DNA of 32,370 nucleotides from Oscillospiraceae bacterium (GTDB lineage: Bacteria > Bacillota > Clostridia > Oscillospirales > Ruminococcaceae). The translations under genes and the position numbers were made by a program. The notes under the pieces were generated by a model. That model was not told the origin of the DNA. It ran no database searches and saw only the letters and a program-made list of their open reading frames with translations. Below are positions 17,822 to 25,281 of the stretch, piece by piece. The stretch spans positions 1 through 32,370 of the forward strand of contig JAAVID010000106.1 in NCBI GenBank assembly GCA_014799395.1, given 5' to 3'. How positions within the stretch are numbered: the stretch's first letter is position 1; every line of letters begins with the position of its first letter.

Positions 17822-20194
17822 TTATTTTAAATCGACTACGGTAACGCCCGCCTCGCCCTCGCCGTAAGCGCCGAGACGAAAGCTCTTTACGGGCATTCTG
17901 CGCAGCGCGGAATGTACCGCCTCGCGCAGCGCTCCCGTGCCCTTTCCGTGGATTATAACGACCTGCGAAAGCCCCGACATTATCGCGCTGTCGATAAACC
18001 GCTCGACCTCCATTACGCCGTCGTCGCCCATATATCCGCGAATATCCAGCTCCATTCCTCCGCGGCGGTTCATATTCGAGGTTACTGTTTTCTTTATCTT
18101 GCCGACAGACTGCTTAGGCTGCTCCTTCTTTTCGACAAGACGGAGATTTTTCGCGTTTGTTTTGACCCTCATAGACCCGACCTGAACATAGCACTGCCCC
18201 TGCATATTCGGCACGGAGAGCAGACTGCCCTCGCGCCCGGTATCGGCGAGCTTGACCGTATCGCCCTGCTTGAACGGGCGCGGCGGAACGTAATTCTCGA
18301 GCTTTTTCTCGATAACCGGGTTAGCCTCGTCCTGCAATTTATTCAGGCGGCTGCCGACCTTTGATTTAGCGTCGGAAAGCCCCTTGCGGAGCGCCTCCTT
18401 GTCCTTGACCTTTTTCAGCTCCTCAAGCTCGTTGAGCAGCATATTCGACTGCGTTCTCGTCTGCTCGATTATCGACATCGCGCGCTGACGAGCGTTTTCA
18501 AGCTCCTTTTCCTTTTGCGCTTCAAGCTCGGAGAGCTTCTGCTTCAATTCGCTCTCGGTGAGCTTGGCGTTGCGCTCGGAGACTGCGACGCTCTCGCGGA
18601 GCTGTTCAAGCTCCTTGCGCGACTGCTCCAACTGATCGATTATCTTCTCGAAACGGCGGTTCTCGGTGCTTACCAATTCCTCGGCGCGAGAAATTACATA
18701 GTCGCTCATTCCGAGCTTTTTCGTAATCGCGAACGCGTTGGACTTTCCCGGAACGCCGACGATAAGCCGATATGTGGGCTTGAGCGTTTCCACGTCGAAC
18801 TCGCACGAGGCGTTTTCCACGCCGTCCGTTTCGAGCGCGAACATCTTGACCTCCTGATAATGCGTAGTGGCAAGCACTTTCGCGCGGTAACTCTTCAACT
18901 GCGTGAGTATCGACACGGCAAGCGCCGCGCCCTCTACGGGGTCTGTTCCGCTGCCAAGCTCGTCTATCAGCACGAGCGAATTCTCGTCCGCCGCGTCGAT
19001 TATCTTGATAACATTAGTCATATGCGAGGAGAACGTCGACAGGCTCTGCTCAATGCTCTGCTCGTCGCCGATATCGACGTAGATACGGTCAAAGCAGCCG
19101 ATGACCGAGCCGTCGCCCGCGGGTATCATAAGCCCGCACTGCGCCATTAACGTAAGCAAGCCCACCGTCTTTATCGCGACGGTCTTGCCGCCCGTGTTCG
19201 GTCCCGTGATGATAAGACAGTCGTACTTCTCGCCGATCTCCACGCTTATCGGTACGGCGAGGTCGCGGTCAAGCAAGGGGTGACGCGCGTTGTTGAGAAT
19301 GACCTTGGGCTGCTCCACGATCTTCGGCGTTATCGCGCGCATTCTCGCGCCGAGATTCGCCTTGGCGAAGTACAGCTCGAGTATCTGCGACAGTCTGAAA
19401 TTCTCCGCGATAGCCGCCGAATTCTCGCCGACCTCCGCGGACATCTCGCGCGTTATTTTTTCGATCTCCGCCTGCTCGCGCGCTTTCAGCACGCGTATCT
19501 CGTTGTTCGCCTCGACAACGCTCATAGGCTCGATAAAGAACGTCTGCCCCGTCGCCGAGGTATCGTGAACGAGACCCGGGACGTCGTTTTTATGCTCGCT
19601 GCGGACGGGCACGACATAACGCCCGTCGCGGATAGTCACGACCGCGTCCTGCAAGTAGGAGCGCGTGTTCTTGTTCTTTATCATGCTGTCGAGCTGCTCA
19701 CGGATATTCAAACCCTGACGTGTAATGCGCTTGCGTATCGAGGCAAGCTCCGCGCTCGCCGCATCGGACATCTCCTCCTCGGAGAGAATGCTCTCGGAAA
19801 TGCGCCGCTCCAGCGCCTTGACGGGAACAAGACCGCGGAAGTACTCCGCGATAGAGCTCTCCATATTCTCGCACTGCGAGAACCAGTCGCACAGCGCCGC
19901 CGTTTCGCGGAGCACCGCCGCCGTGTCCAGCAGCTCGCGGAACGACAGCATACTGCCCGTCTCCGCGCGTTTGAGCGAGCCCGAGATGTCCTTTATCTTG
20001 CGAAACGCGGGCGTGCCGAATTTCGCGGACAGCGTGAACGCGTCGTCCGTTTTTTTCAGCTCCTCCGTTATCGCCGTAAAGTCCGTGACGGGCTTTAATT
20101 TTAACGCGCTCTCGCGGCAGCCGTCGCTTACCGTCTGCTCCGCGAGAAGCTCCAGTATTTTGTCAAGTTCAAGTTTTTTGTAATATTTATTCAT
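17822..20194 (-). CDS. mutS2: MutS2 (Smr-domain ATPase)
   Basis: 790 residues. It has a MutS-like core without the mismatch-recognition domain; a clamp/lever helical region; an ABC-type ATPase with Walker A GPNTGGKT (about 331-338) and Walker B LVLIDELGSGTDP (about 407-419); a long charged coiled coil (about 500-600); and a C-terminal Smr endonuclease domain (ELDIRGYMGDDGVMEV, VVIIHGKGTGALREAV). In Bacillus MutS2 acts in ribosome rescue by splitting collided ribosomes, and in other bacteria it suppresses recombination. The start at 20194 has GAGGT 7 nt upstream; the 20242 start lies within the preceding gene. It is co-oriented with recO. Confidence 0.97.
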   Translation of the reverse strand: MNKYYKKLELDKILELLAEQTVSDGCRESALKLKPVTDFTAITEELKKTDDAFTLSAKFGTPAFRKIKDISGSLKRAETGSMLSFRELLDTAAVLRETAALCDWFSQCENMESSIAEYFRGLVPVKALERRISESILSEEEMSDAASAELASIRKRITRQGLNIREQLDSMIKNKNTRSYLQDAVVTIRDGRYVVPVRSEHKNDVPGLVHDTSATGQTFFIEPMSVVEANNEIRVLKAREQAEIEKITREMSAEVGENSAAIAENFRLSQILELYFAKANLGARMRAITPKIVEQPKVILNNARHPLLDRDLAVPISVEIGEKYDCLIITGPNTGGKTVAIKTVGLLTLMAQCGLMIPAGDGSVIGCFDRIYVDIGDEQSIEQSLSTFSSHMTNVIKIIDAADENSLVLIDELGSGTDPVEGAALAVSILTQLKSYRAKVLATTHYQEVKMFALETDGVENASCEFDVETLKPTYRLIVGVPGKSNAFAITKKLGMSDYVISRAEELVSTENRRFEKIIDQLEQSRKELEQLRESVAVSERNAKLTESELKQKLSELEAQKEKELENARQRAMSIIEQTRTQSNMLLNELEELKKVKDKEALRKGLSDAKSKVGSRLNKLQDEANPVIEKKLENYVPPRPFKQGDTVKLADTGREGSLLSVPNMQGQCYVQVGSMRVKTNAKNLRLVEKKEQPKQSVGKIKKTVTSNMNRRGGMELDIRGYMGDDGVMEVERFIDSAIMSGLSQVVIIHGKGTGALREAVHSALRRMPVKSFRLGAYGEGEAGVTVVDLK

Positions 20195-20204
20195 AATCGA
20201 TACC

Positions 20205-20909
20205 TCATTTGTATTTTCCGCATGATTTACATTCGCTGTCATTTTTTACATTTATGTAACCACAGCGTTCACAGCGCCATTCCTTTGAATCCACAGCGCC
20301 GTACCTTTTCTTGTAAATTTGTTTAAGCCGCATATCTCTCGGTTTTTTTCTGCCTATCACAAGCTCCGAGATGATAAGCATAAGCAATGCGGCAAACAGC
20401 AATCCGAATCCAAGAAAATTCCTTGTGAAGATCATTAACTGTCCAAATCCCTCCGCGCCTGCAACAAATACCCGCAGTTCCTTTGGGTTATTGGATATAA
20501 TTTCGGTAACGCCGTAAGCCAGTATAAGGAGTGCCAACGCTCCCATAGCCGCTATCGGGAAAAGTCCGTAATACTCTATCGGCTGAAAAATTGATTTTTC
20601 ATTCCAATGCCCGATCATTACCGACATCACGGGCTTGACCGTATATCCCGAAACAAGCCGCACTATTCCCCTTACGCAATATGCCAGATGCACCGCGTAA
20701 GCCGCCGCTATCGTTATCTGCGCCGCTTTATAAAATATCCCCGAGACCTTTCCCGATTTTCCGCCGCGTTTTAAGCGCTCCTCAAAGCTTATCGGCACAA
20801 GCGGCTCACCGCAGGTGGGGCAGTTTCCTTTACATCTGCCCATTGTCGGTTCAAAGCATTTCGAGCAGTATTCCGTTTCAAAAGCGTCCTGATTTGACAT
20901 ACCTCTCAT
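20205..20909 (-). CDS. Zinc-ribbon membrane protein of unknown function
   Basis: 234 residues. An N-terminal treble-cysteine knuckle CSKC...CKGNCPTCG (about 15-33) is followed by three predicted membrane segments: TIAAAYAVHLAYCV near 70, FPIAAMGALALLILAYGV near 125, and FGLLFAALLMLIISELVI near 170. The C-terminal tail WRCERCGYINVKNDSECKSCG has the spacing of a RanBP2-type zinc finger. The start at 20909 is chosen for its ATGA overlap with recO and AAAGGG 5 nt before; an ATG at 20900 is too close to its ribosome site. Its place between recO and mutS2 suggests co-transcription, but no function can be assigned. Confidence 0.8.
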   Translation of the reverse strand: MRGMSNQDAFETEYCSKCFEPTMGRCKGNCPTCGEPLVPISFEERLKRGGKSGKVSGIFYKAAQITIAAAYAVHLAYCVRGIVRLVSGYTVKPVMSVMIGHWNEKSIFQPIEYYGLFPIAAMGALALLILAYGVTEIISNNPKELRVFVAGAEGFGQLMIFTRNFLGFGLLFAALLMLIISELVIGRKKPRDMRLKQIYKKRYGAVDSKEWRCERCGYINVKNDSECKSCGKYK

Positions 20910-21676
20910 ACCAACCCTTTATAATACTCCAACGCGGTAAAAGTACGCTCCGTCCGATACAGAAAATAATCCTCCGTTATCGCCGAGAGCTGCTTTTCCG
21001 CCGCGCCGCTCACCGAGAACTTAAAGCACCTCTCAAGCGGCGAGAACACCGCGCACCGCATGGCGAACAGCGTTTCGGGATACAGCAGAACATTCTCGCC
21101 GCCGTAATCCGTGTTGAAGCAGTCCTTGCAGAGCAGTATCGCCTTTCGCGGAAGAAAATACATTCCGCGCCCGCACTCGTATTGTCCGCAGTTGTCGCAG
21201 GCTACCAGATTGGGCACAAAGCCGAGCATTGAGCTGTAACGGAGCTCAAACGCGCTCTTGACCGCGTTCAGCGAGCGACACTCCCCCGCGTGAAGTATCT
21301 CGTACAGCGCTATCGCGAAAAATCTGACTACGCTGTCGCGCGAATTTTCCGCCTGGACCTGCTCGCTCGGAGTGCAGTACTTCACCGCCTGCGCGAAATA
21401 CGACGCGAGCGCGAGCTTTCCGATATCGCTGCCCAGCTCGTGGAACCCGAATTTCGGCTTTGCGGAGTTGACCGTATACCGCAGCTTGTTCTTGTTAAGG
21501 CAGAACGTCGAGTACGAAAACAGCGCCGCGGACGACAGTAGATTGCTGTTTATCTTCTTCGCCCCGTGAGCGGTCGCCTCGACTACTCCCTGCTCGTCCG
21601 TCAGTATGTCGATAAAGCAGCTGTTCTCGCCTATCTCGCGCCGACCTATCACTATACCGTCGTAGGTTACAAGCAC
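20906..21676 (-). CDS. recO: DNA repair protein RecO
   Basis: Loads RecA at gaps with RecF/RecR. 256 residues from GTG at 21676 (VTYDGIVIGRREIGENS), an OB-fold start (residues 1-80). A helical domain follows, containing a four-cysteine zinc site, CDNCGQYECG...CKDC. I prefer the GTG because AGAGGTG lies 5 nt upstream; the longer frame (to 21715) lacks one. The ribosome site is formed by the last codons of the small ORF just upstream, so translation is probably coupled to it. Confidence 0.95.
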   Translation of the reverse strand: MLVTYDGIVIGRREIGENSCFIDILTDEQGVVEATAHGAKKINSNLLSSAALFSYSTFCLNKNKLRYTVNSAKPKFGFHELGSDIGKLALASYFAQAVKYCTPSEQVQAENSRDSVVRFFAIALYEILHAGECRSLNAVKSAFELRYSSMLGFVPNLVACDNCGQYECGRGMYFLPRKAILLCKDCFNTDYGGENVLLYPETLFAMRCAVFSPLERCFKFSVSGAAEKQLSAITEDYFLYRTERTFTALEYYKGLV

Positions 21677-21680
21677 ACTC

Positions 21681-21800
21681 TCACCTCTGTATCTTCTCGA
21701 TAAACTTCGCCACACCGTCGTTGTCGTTGGTATCGGTGACGAACTCTGCCGCCTTTATCTCGGGGAGCAGAGTGCCGTCAAAGACTATCAGTCTGTACAT
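21681..21800 (-). pseudogene. Internally deleted Cof-type HAD phosphatase remnant (39 codons)
   Basis: Reads MYRLIVFDGTLLPEIKAAEF then VTDTNDNDGVAKFIEKIQR, stop. The first 12 residues match the start of Cof-type (HAD-IIB) phosphatases, usually ...VFDLDGTLL, here without LD, so motif I is broken. The last 20 match their C-terminal end, with the NDNDGVAKFIEK tail. About 220 residues in between are gone, in frame. It keeps a strong AAAGGAG site 5 nt before the ATG and a consensus promoter, and its end forms the recO ribosome site. It is either a decaying pseudogene or a retained leader ORF for recO. The family call rests on short matches at both ends. Confidence 0.65.
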
Positions 21801-21807
21801 AAAAACT

Positions 21808-21863
21808 CCTTTCGGTCGGAAAGCGGTACATTTTAACTATTATACCACTATTCGACCGAAAGG
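21808..21863. repeat. Perfect 11-bp inverted repeat flanking the recO promoter
   Basis: CCTTTCGGTCG at 21808-21818 and CGACCGAAAGG at 21853-21863, with centres 45 bp apart. One arm covers the -35/spacer; the other covers the ribosome site of the small ORF. In the mRNA, CTTTC...GAAAG (21809-21823) could also form a small hairpin over that site. Confidence 0.7.
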
Positions 21864-21867
21864 TCAA
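21839..21867 (-). promoter_or_regulatory. Promoter of the recO-mutS2 operon
   Basis: TTGACC (21862-21867), 17 nt, TATAAT (21839-21844) on the minus strand, about 40 nt before the small ORF. Confidence 0.88.
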
Positions 21868-21909
21868 GGGTTATTCGGTTAAATTTTAATTTGACAACTC
21901 GGATTTAAA

Positions 21910-22140
21910 TCAAACCTCCGCCTGAATCAAACTGCCGAAATTTCTTTCATCCTGAAAAATCCCGTACACATACGCCGAGCTTTCAAGATACAAACCCGTT
22001 TCGACATCGGAAAGCTTGTCAAAAGTCTGTGAATTGTAAAAGATCCGCATAGCTTCATCGTATTCGATGTGCTGATCGTTGACTATATATTCAATAATAT
22101 CTTGAATACTGTATTCTATCAGCTGATCTTTTTTCGTCAT
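21910..22140 (-). CDS. Small protein, third gene of the DUF3791-DUF3990 module
   Basis: 76 residues, acidic, no membrane segment. The sequence (IEYSIQDIIEYIVNDQHIEYDEAMRIFYNS, then DKLSDVETGLYLESSAYVYGIF) predicts a compact helical fold. It starts within the stop of the DUF3990 gene (ATGA), so it is translationally coupled. I recognise it only as a companion often seen beside DUF3990/DUF3791 genes. An antitoxin or immunity role for this or the DUF3791 protein is a hypothesis from context. Confidence 0.82.
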   Translation of the reverse strand: MTKKDQLIEYSIQDIIEYIVNDQHIEYDEAMRIFYNSQTFDKLSDVETGLYLESSAYVYGIFQDERNFGSLIQAEV

Positions 22141-22646
22141 TTTAAAACGCCTTCTTTCTTCAAAAGCCGTATCGCTCTTTCGGTGTGAAATGAATATTGG
22201 CTTGTGACTTCTTTAAATGTCATTCCTTTTATCAATGCGTCAAAGGAGATCAGCTCATTCTGATATTGCCGAAAAAGCATAGTCATATCATCATCGGCAA
22301 CCGGACCGCAAACTATATCGTACTTACAGTCGAAATTGCAGTCGCCGCTCCCGAAATCCGTAAAGAATTTATTCCTGTTATTCATTACAAACAACGCCCA
22401 GCTTTCCGAGGGAATGCCGCCGAAATCCTTGACGTTTAAACCGTCGGACTGCATAAAATCATCATCGATTTTGTAAATGTTAACAACGGGCTTGCCACCG
22501 TATATCCTCGCGACACGCTTTGCCATTTTCTGCGCTTGTTCGGGGAACTCGGTAGTATAAAATCCTCTGCCGAAATCCTTGTACGGACGGCACAGCGCAA
22601 GATCAATCGATTGAATATCAATATTTGTTCCGTGGTATAGCGTCAT
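22137..22646 (-). CDS. DUF3990 protein, possible ADP-ribosyltransferase-fold toxin
   Basis: 169 residues beginning MTLYHGTNIDIQSIDLALCR and then KDFGRGFYTTEFPEQA. The YHGT and GFYTT pair matches the H and Y motifs of the ADP-ribosyltransferase fold (H-Y-E type). A later acidic residue in YQNELISFDAL could be the third. The C-terminal SQYSFHTERAIRLLKKEG is shared across DUF3990 proteins as I know them. ATGA overlaps link it to genes on both sides. The family call is fairly firm, enzymatic activity is inference, and NAD-binding but non-toxic roles are possible. Neighbours of similar size on each side suggest a three-part toxin-antitoxin-like operon. Confidence 0.82.
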   Translation of the reverse strand: MTLYHGTNIDIQSIDLALCRPYKDFGRGFYTTEFPEQAQKMAKRVARIYGGKPVVNIYKIDDDFMQSDGLNVKDFGGIPSESWALFVMNNRNKFFTDFGSGDCNFDCKYDIVCGPVADDDMTMLFRQYQNELISFDALIKGMTFKEVTSQYSFHTERAIRLLKKEGVLK

Positions 22647-22864
22647 GTGAGGGTTCCTCCGTTTTGTTCGCAGATCATCAGCATATCATCAAGCGCGTCA
22701 TCCAGTGACAGAGTATGCTCAATGTCGTAGTTTTCTTTTAAAAAATCTATTGCTTTATGTTCAAACAGAAAACCGAATGCTTCTTTCATTCCCATACCGT
22801 GCTTTCTTGCAAACTCGCTCACACAAGCAACGGTGTAATTTATCTGTTTTCTTTGTTCGCTCAT
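22643..22864 (-). CDS. DUF3791 protein
   Basis: 73 residues from the ATG at 22864 (MSEQRKQINYTVACVSEFAR), with AAAGGA 8 nt before. The pattern of an early Cys-x-x-E/helix, GMGMKEAFGFLFEHKAIDFLKENYDIEHTLSLDDALDDM is characteristic of DUF3791. An alternative ATG at 22873 overlaps the ribosome site. It starts 22 nt after the ATP-grasp stop with no visible promoter between, so the trio is probably transcribed from the ATP-grasp gene. A putative partner or antitoxin of DUF3990; this is inferred. Confidence 0.83.
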   Translation of the reverse strand: MSEQRKQINYTVACVSEFARKHGMGMKEAFGFLFEHKAIDFLKENYDIEHTLSLDDALDDMLMICEQNGGTLT

Positions 22865-22886
22865 AATTGACATCCTTTCAAGGTGT

Positions 22887-23909
22887 TTATCCCTTAAAAA
22901 AATCCTTCCCAAGCACCTCTTCAAACCTTGGCTTTATCCCGATCTTCTCATCAAGATGTCCGTAATTCTGCGCAATATCAAAGCCCGGCATATTGTTCGC
23001 TTCCAGAAGGATCGGACCTTCGGGCGTTACCGCAACGTCCCAGCCGAGATATCCCATGTTCGGGAACTTTTCCGAAGCCCTTTCAACAAGCCCGACAGCC
23101 TCGTTATAATACGGTATTTCAAAGCCGATAAACGAGGTACCGGTAAACGGGTGAGGCTCGTAAAACTCCCCCGTCTCCGAGCAGTAGGCGGGCTTGCGGA
23201 TAACACCGTCCTCATCGATGGGGCAGTACATTCCTCCGCTGCAAATATTGTCGACGCATTTCTTTCCGTCAGACATTCTCAGCATCGCGTACATAAGGTG
23301 AAGCTCGCCGTTTTGGTAAAGCGTAACTATCCTCAGCGTGTTTACCGACGAGCCCGCAAGCGAGCTCATTTTATCGTGCTGGATTATCTCCTCCTCGACC
23401 ATAAGCTGACCGTTCTTCATAAGCCGCTCATACAGTCCGTCAAGATCGGCGCTCTCGAGCGCTATCTTCTCAACGTTCGTTCCGCCGCACCCGTCCACGG
23501 GCTTTGCAAAAATACAGCTCTTTCCGCCGCAGAAGCTCTTGAAATCCTCCCTTGAAGCGTCCCGGAGGTCAAGCCATTCGCGCCCCGCAAACTCCGAAAA
23601 CGCCTTGTTGAACTTGCCCTTGTCATAAAAAATATCAAAAACCTCGCGGGAATTCAGTCTGCTCGACAAAATGATATTGTCGTTCATAGTCAGAAAAGTC
23701 AGCCGCTGTTTTCCGCGGACGTTCGCGAAGCCGAAGCAGTGATAATCCGAATACCCCATTTTAAAGCGGAATATGCACCATGTCATATCAAAAAACAGCC
23801 AGACGCGGTTTTTTCCGGTCTCCTTGTGGATAAGACCGATATGCATAAACATTTTTTTAATGCTGCCGCCCGTCAGCCGCCTAAAAAACACGCTTGTTTT
23901 GTTCGTCAT
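22887..23909 (-). CDS. Sugar-transfer-associated ATP-grasp-like protein (copy 1)
   Basis: 340 residues from the ATG at 23909 with GGGGA 7 nt upstream. The N-terminal 70 residues are basic and aromatic (FFRRLTGGSIKKMFMHIGLIHKETGKNR). An ATP-grasp domain follows: IFAKPVDGCGG (nucleotide loop), LMVEEEIIQH, SVNTLRIVTLYQNG, GYLGWDVAVTPEGPILLEANNMPG (metal-binding ExN), ending FEEVLGKDFFKG. The family adds carboxylate-amine bonds and is often found with polysaccharide synthesis genes, but none are here. The substrate is unknown. The DUF3791-DUF3990 trio follows at once. Confidence 0.86.
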   Translation of the reverse strand: MTNKTSVFFRRLTGGSIKKMFMHIGLIHKETGKNRVWLFFDMTWCIFRFKMGYSDYHCFGFANVRGKQRLTFLTMNDNIILSSRLNSREVFDIFYDKGKFNKAFSEFAGREWLDLRDASREDFKSFCGGKSCIFAKPVDGCGGTNVEKIALESADLDGLYERLMKNGQLMVEEEIIQHDKMSSLAGSSVNTLRIVTLYQNGELHLMYAMLRMSDGKKCVDNICSGGMYCPIDEDGVIRKPAYCSETGEFYEPHPFTGTSFIGFEIPYYNEAVGLVERASEKFPNMGYLGWDVAVTPEGPILLEANNMPGFDIAQNYGHLDEKIGIKPRFEEVLGKDFFKG

Positions 23910-24080
23910 ATCTTTTCCCCGTTTCATTTTTTTAATATCCCCTTGCTTACATTGACGGAAAATTTTCGGAAAAGTCACATTCTCGAAAAAGAAACAGGTA
24001 TGATGTGTGATATATTACGATTGGAGATCATCTTTTATTATACGACATCGACTTGTAAAAAAAAGAAATTTTTTCCGATA

Positions 24081-24120
24081 ATTATGTGAAAATATTGTGT
24101 AGCGGATATTTCACAATAAT
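24081..24120. repeat. AT-rich imperfect inverted repeat between the ATP-grasp genes
   Basis: ATTATGTGAAAATAT (24081-24095) and ATATTTCACAATAAT (24106-24120) are near-complementary around a 10-nt loop. An oligo-T run follows some 15 nt later on the minus strand, so it may be a weak terminator for copy 2 or a protein site. The 226-nt gap (23910-24135) holds no gene; a TATAAT near 24035 lacks a good -35. Confidence 0.45.
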
Positions 24121-24135
24121 TTGTCGAAAAAAGGA

Positions 24136-25164
24136 TCATCTTCCGTTTTTGAAAAAGTCGTCGCCGAGAACGTTCTTGAATTTCGGGAGCACGCCGACCT
24201 TGTTGTCGATGTGTCCGTAATTCTGGCACATATCGTAGCTCGGGAGCGTGTTCCCCTCGACCAGCACGGGCTTGTCCGGAGTTATCGCGACGTCCCACCC
24301 GATATAACCGACCTGCGGATATACCGCCGCCGCGCGTTTGCAAAGCTCCACCGCCTCGTCAAAGAGCGGTATCTCAAAGCCCTCGAACACCGTTTTCGTG
24401 AACGGATGCGCGGCGTAATACTCGCCCGTCGCGTCGCAGAACGCGGGTTTGCGGATAATTCCGTCGTCGCATATAGAGATGTACATTCCGCCGCTGCATA
24501 TATTGTCAACGCAGTTCTCGCCGTTGCTCATGCGCACAAGCGCGTACATAAAGTGCGCGGTATCGTTGCGGTACAGCGTTACGATACGGATTGTGTTCAC
24601 CGACGACGGCGACAGCAGATTCATCTTCTCGTGCTGCACCAGCTCGTCCTCGATAAGATACTGCTTGTTTTCGCAAAGCCGCCCGTACAGCGCCGCGAAA
24701 TCGGTATCCGCGGTTATCTCCTCGCGCGAGATACCGCTTCCGCCGAAGTCGTTGGTGTGCTTTGCGAATACGGTTTTCTTGCCCTCGCAGAATTTTTTCA
24801 ATTCCTCCGCTCCGACATTGCGCAGGTCGATAAAATCCCGCCCGATATACTCGCGGAATTGCCCGTTGAACTCCGCCTTATCGTCGAAAAAGTGAAAAAA
24901 CTCGCGCGAATTAAGGCGGTGCGAGATCGCGGAATTATCGTTCATAGTCATAAAGGTGCGACGCTTTTTGCCGTGTATCAGCGCGAACCCGAAAACGTGA
25001 TAATCCTGATACCCCACGCCGTAACGGAAAATGCACCATATCATATCGAAAAACATCAAAAAACGGTTAGCGCCCGTTTCCTTATGGATAAGCTCTATCT
25101 GCTTGAACATTCGTTTGAAGCTCCCGCCGAAAAGCCGTCTGAAAAATATTTTTATCTTGTTCAT
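24136..25164 (-). CDS. Sugar-transfer-associated ATP-grasp-like protein (copy 2)
   Basis: 342 residues from the ATG at 25164, GGGGAG 7 nt upstream. It is collinear with copy 1 over the full length and clearly homologous throughout (for example SSVNTIRIVTLYRN, CVDNICSGGMY, IIRKPAFCDATGEYY, AHPFTKTVFEGFEIP, YIGWDVAITPDKPVLVEGNTLPS, QNYGHIDNKVG). The nucleotide loop reads VFAKHTNDFGGSG and the ExN metal pair is kept, so both copies should be active. It has its own promoter. Tandem duplication with divergence, probably for related but different substrates. Confidence 0.86.
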   Translation of the reverse strand: MNKIKIFFRRLFGGSFKRMFKQIELIHKETGANRFLMFFDMIWCIFRYGVGYQDYHVFGFALIHGKKRRTFMTMNDNSAISHRLNSREFFHFFDDKAEFNGQFREYIGRDFIDLRNVGAEELKKFCEGKKTVFAKHTNDFGGSGISREEITADTDFAALYGRLCENKQYLIEDELVQHEKMNLLSPSSVNTIRIVTLYRNDTAHFMYALVRMSNGENCVDNICSGGMYISICDDGIIRKPAFCDATGEYYAAHPFTKTVFEGFEIPLFDEAVELCKRAAAVYPQVGYIGWDVAITPDKPVLVEGNTLPSYDMCQNYGHIDNKVGVLPKFKNVLGDDFFKNGR

Positions 25165-25196
25165 TTGTACGCTCCCCAAAAATACTCCTGTTTGTT

Positions 25197-25225
25197 ATTA
25201 TAGCATTTTATCGCGAATTTTGCAA
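25197..25225 (-). promoter_or_regulatory. Promoter of ATP-grasp copy 2
   Basis: TTGCAA (25220-25225), 17 nt, TATAAT (25197-25202) on the minus strand. Confidence 0.75.
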
Positions 25226-25235
25226 GTATATTTGT

Positions 25236-25269
25236 GAAAAAAAGCAGACCGCCCCGAAATCTCGGGGCG
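25236..25269 (-). terminator. Terminator of the toxin-antitoxin pair
   Basis: Stem CGCCCCGA/TCGGGGCG (25250-25257 and 25262-25269) with a four-base loop, followed on the minus strand by a seven-T tract a few bases on. It lies directly after the toxin stop. Confidence 0.88.
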
Positions 25270-25281
25270 ACCATTATTAAG

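Noticed and set aside
21868-21909. AT-rich symmetry after the 76-residue gene as terminator
   Set aside because: The stem is AT-only with a mismatch and no oligo-T tract.
24121-25203. 360-codon plus-strand frame across ATP-grasp copy 2
   Set aside because: It is antisense to a gene whose homologue is next door; no start signal and shadow composition.
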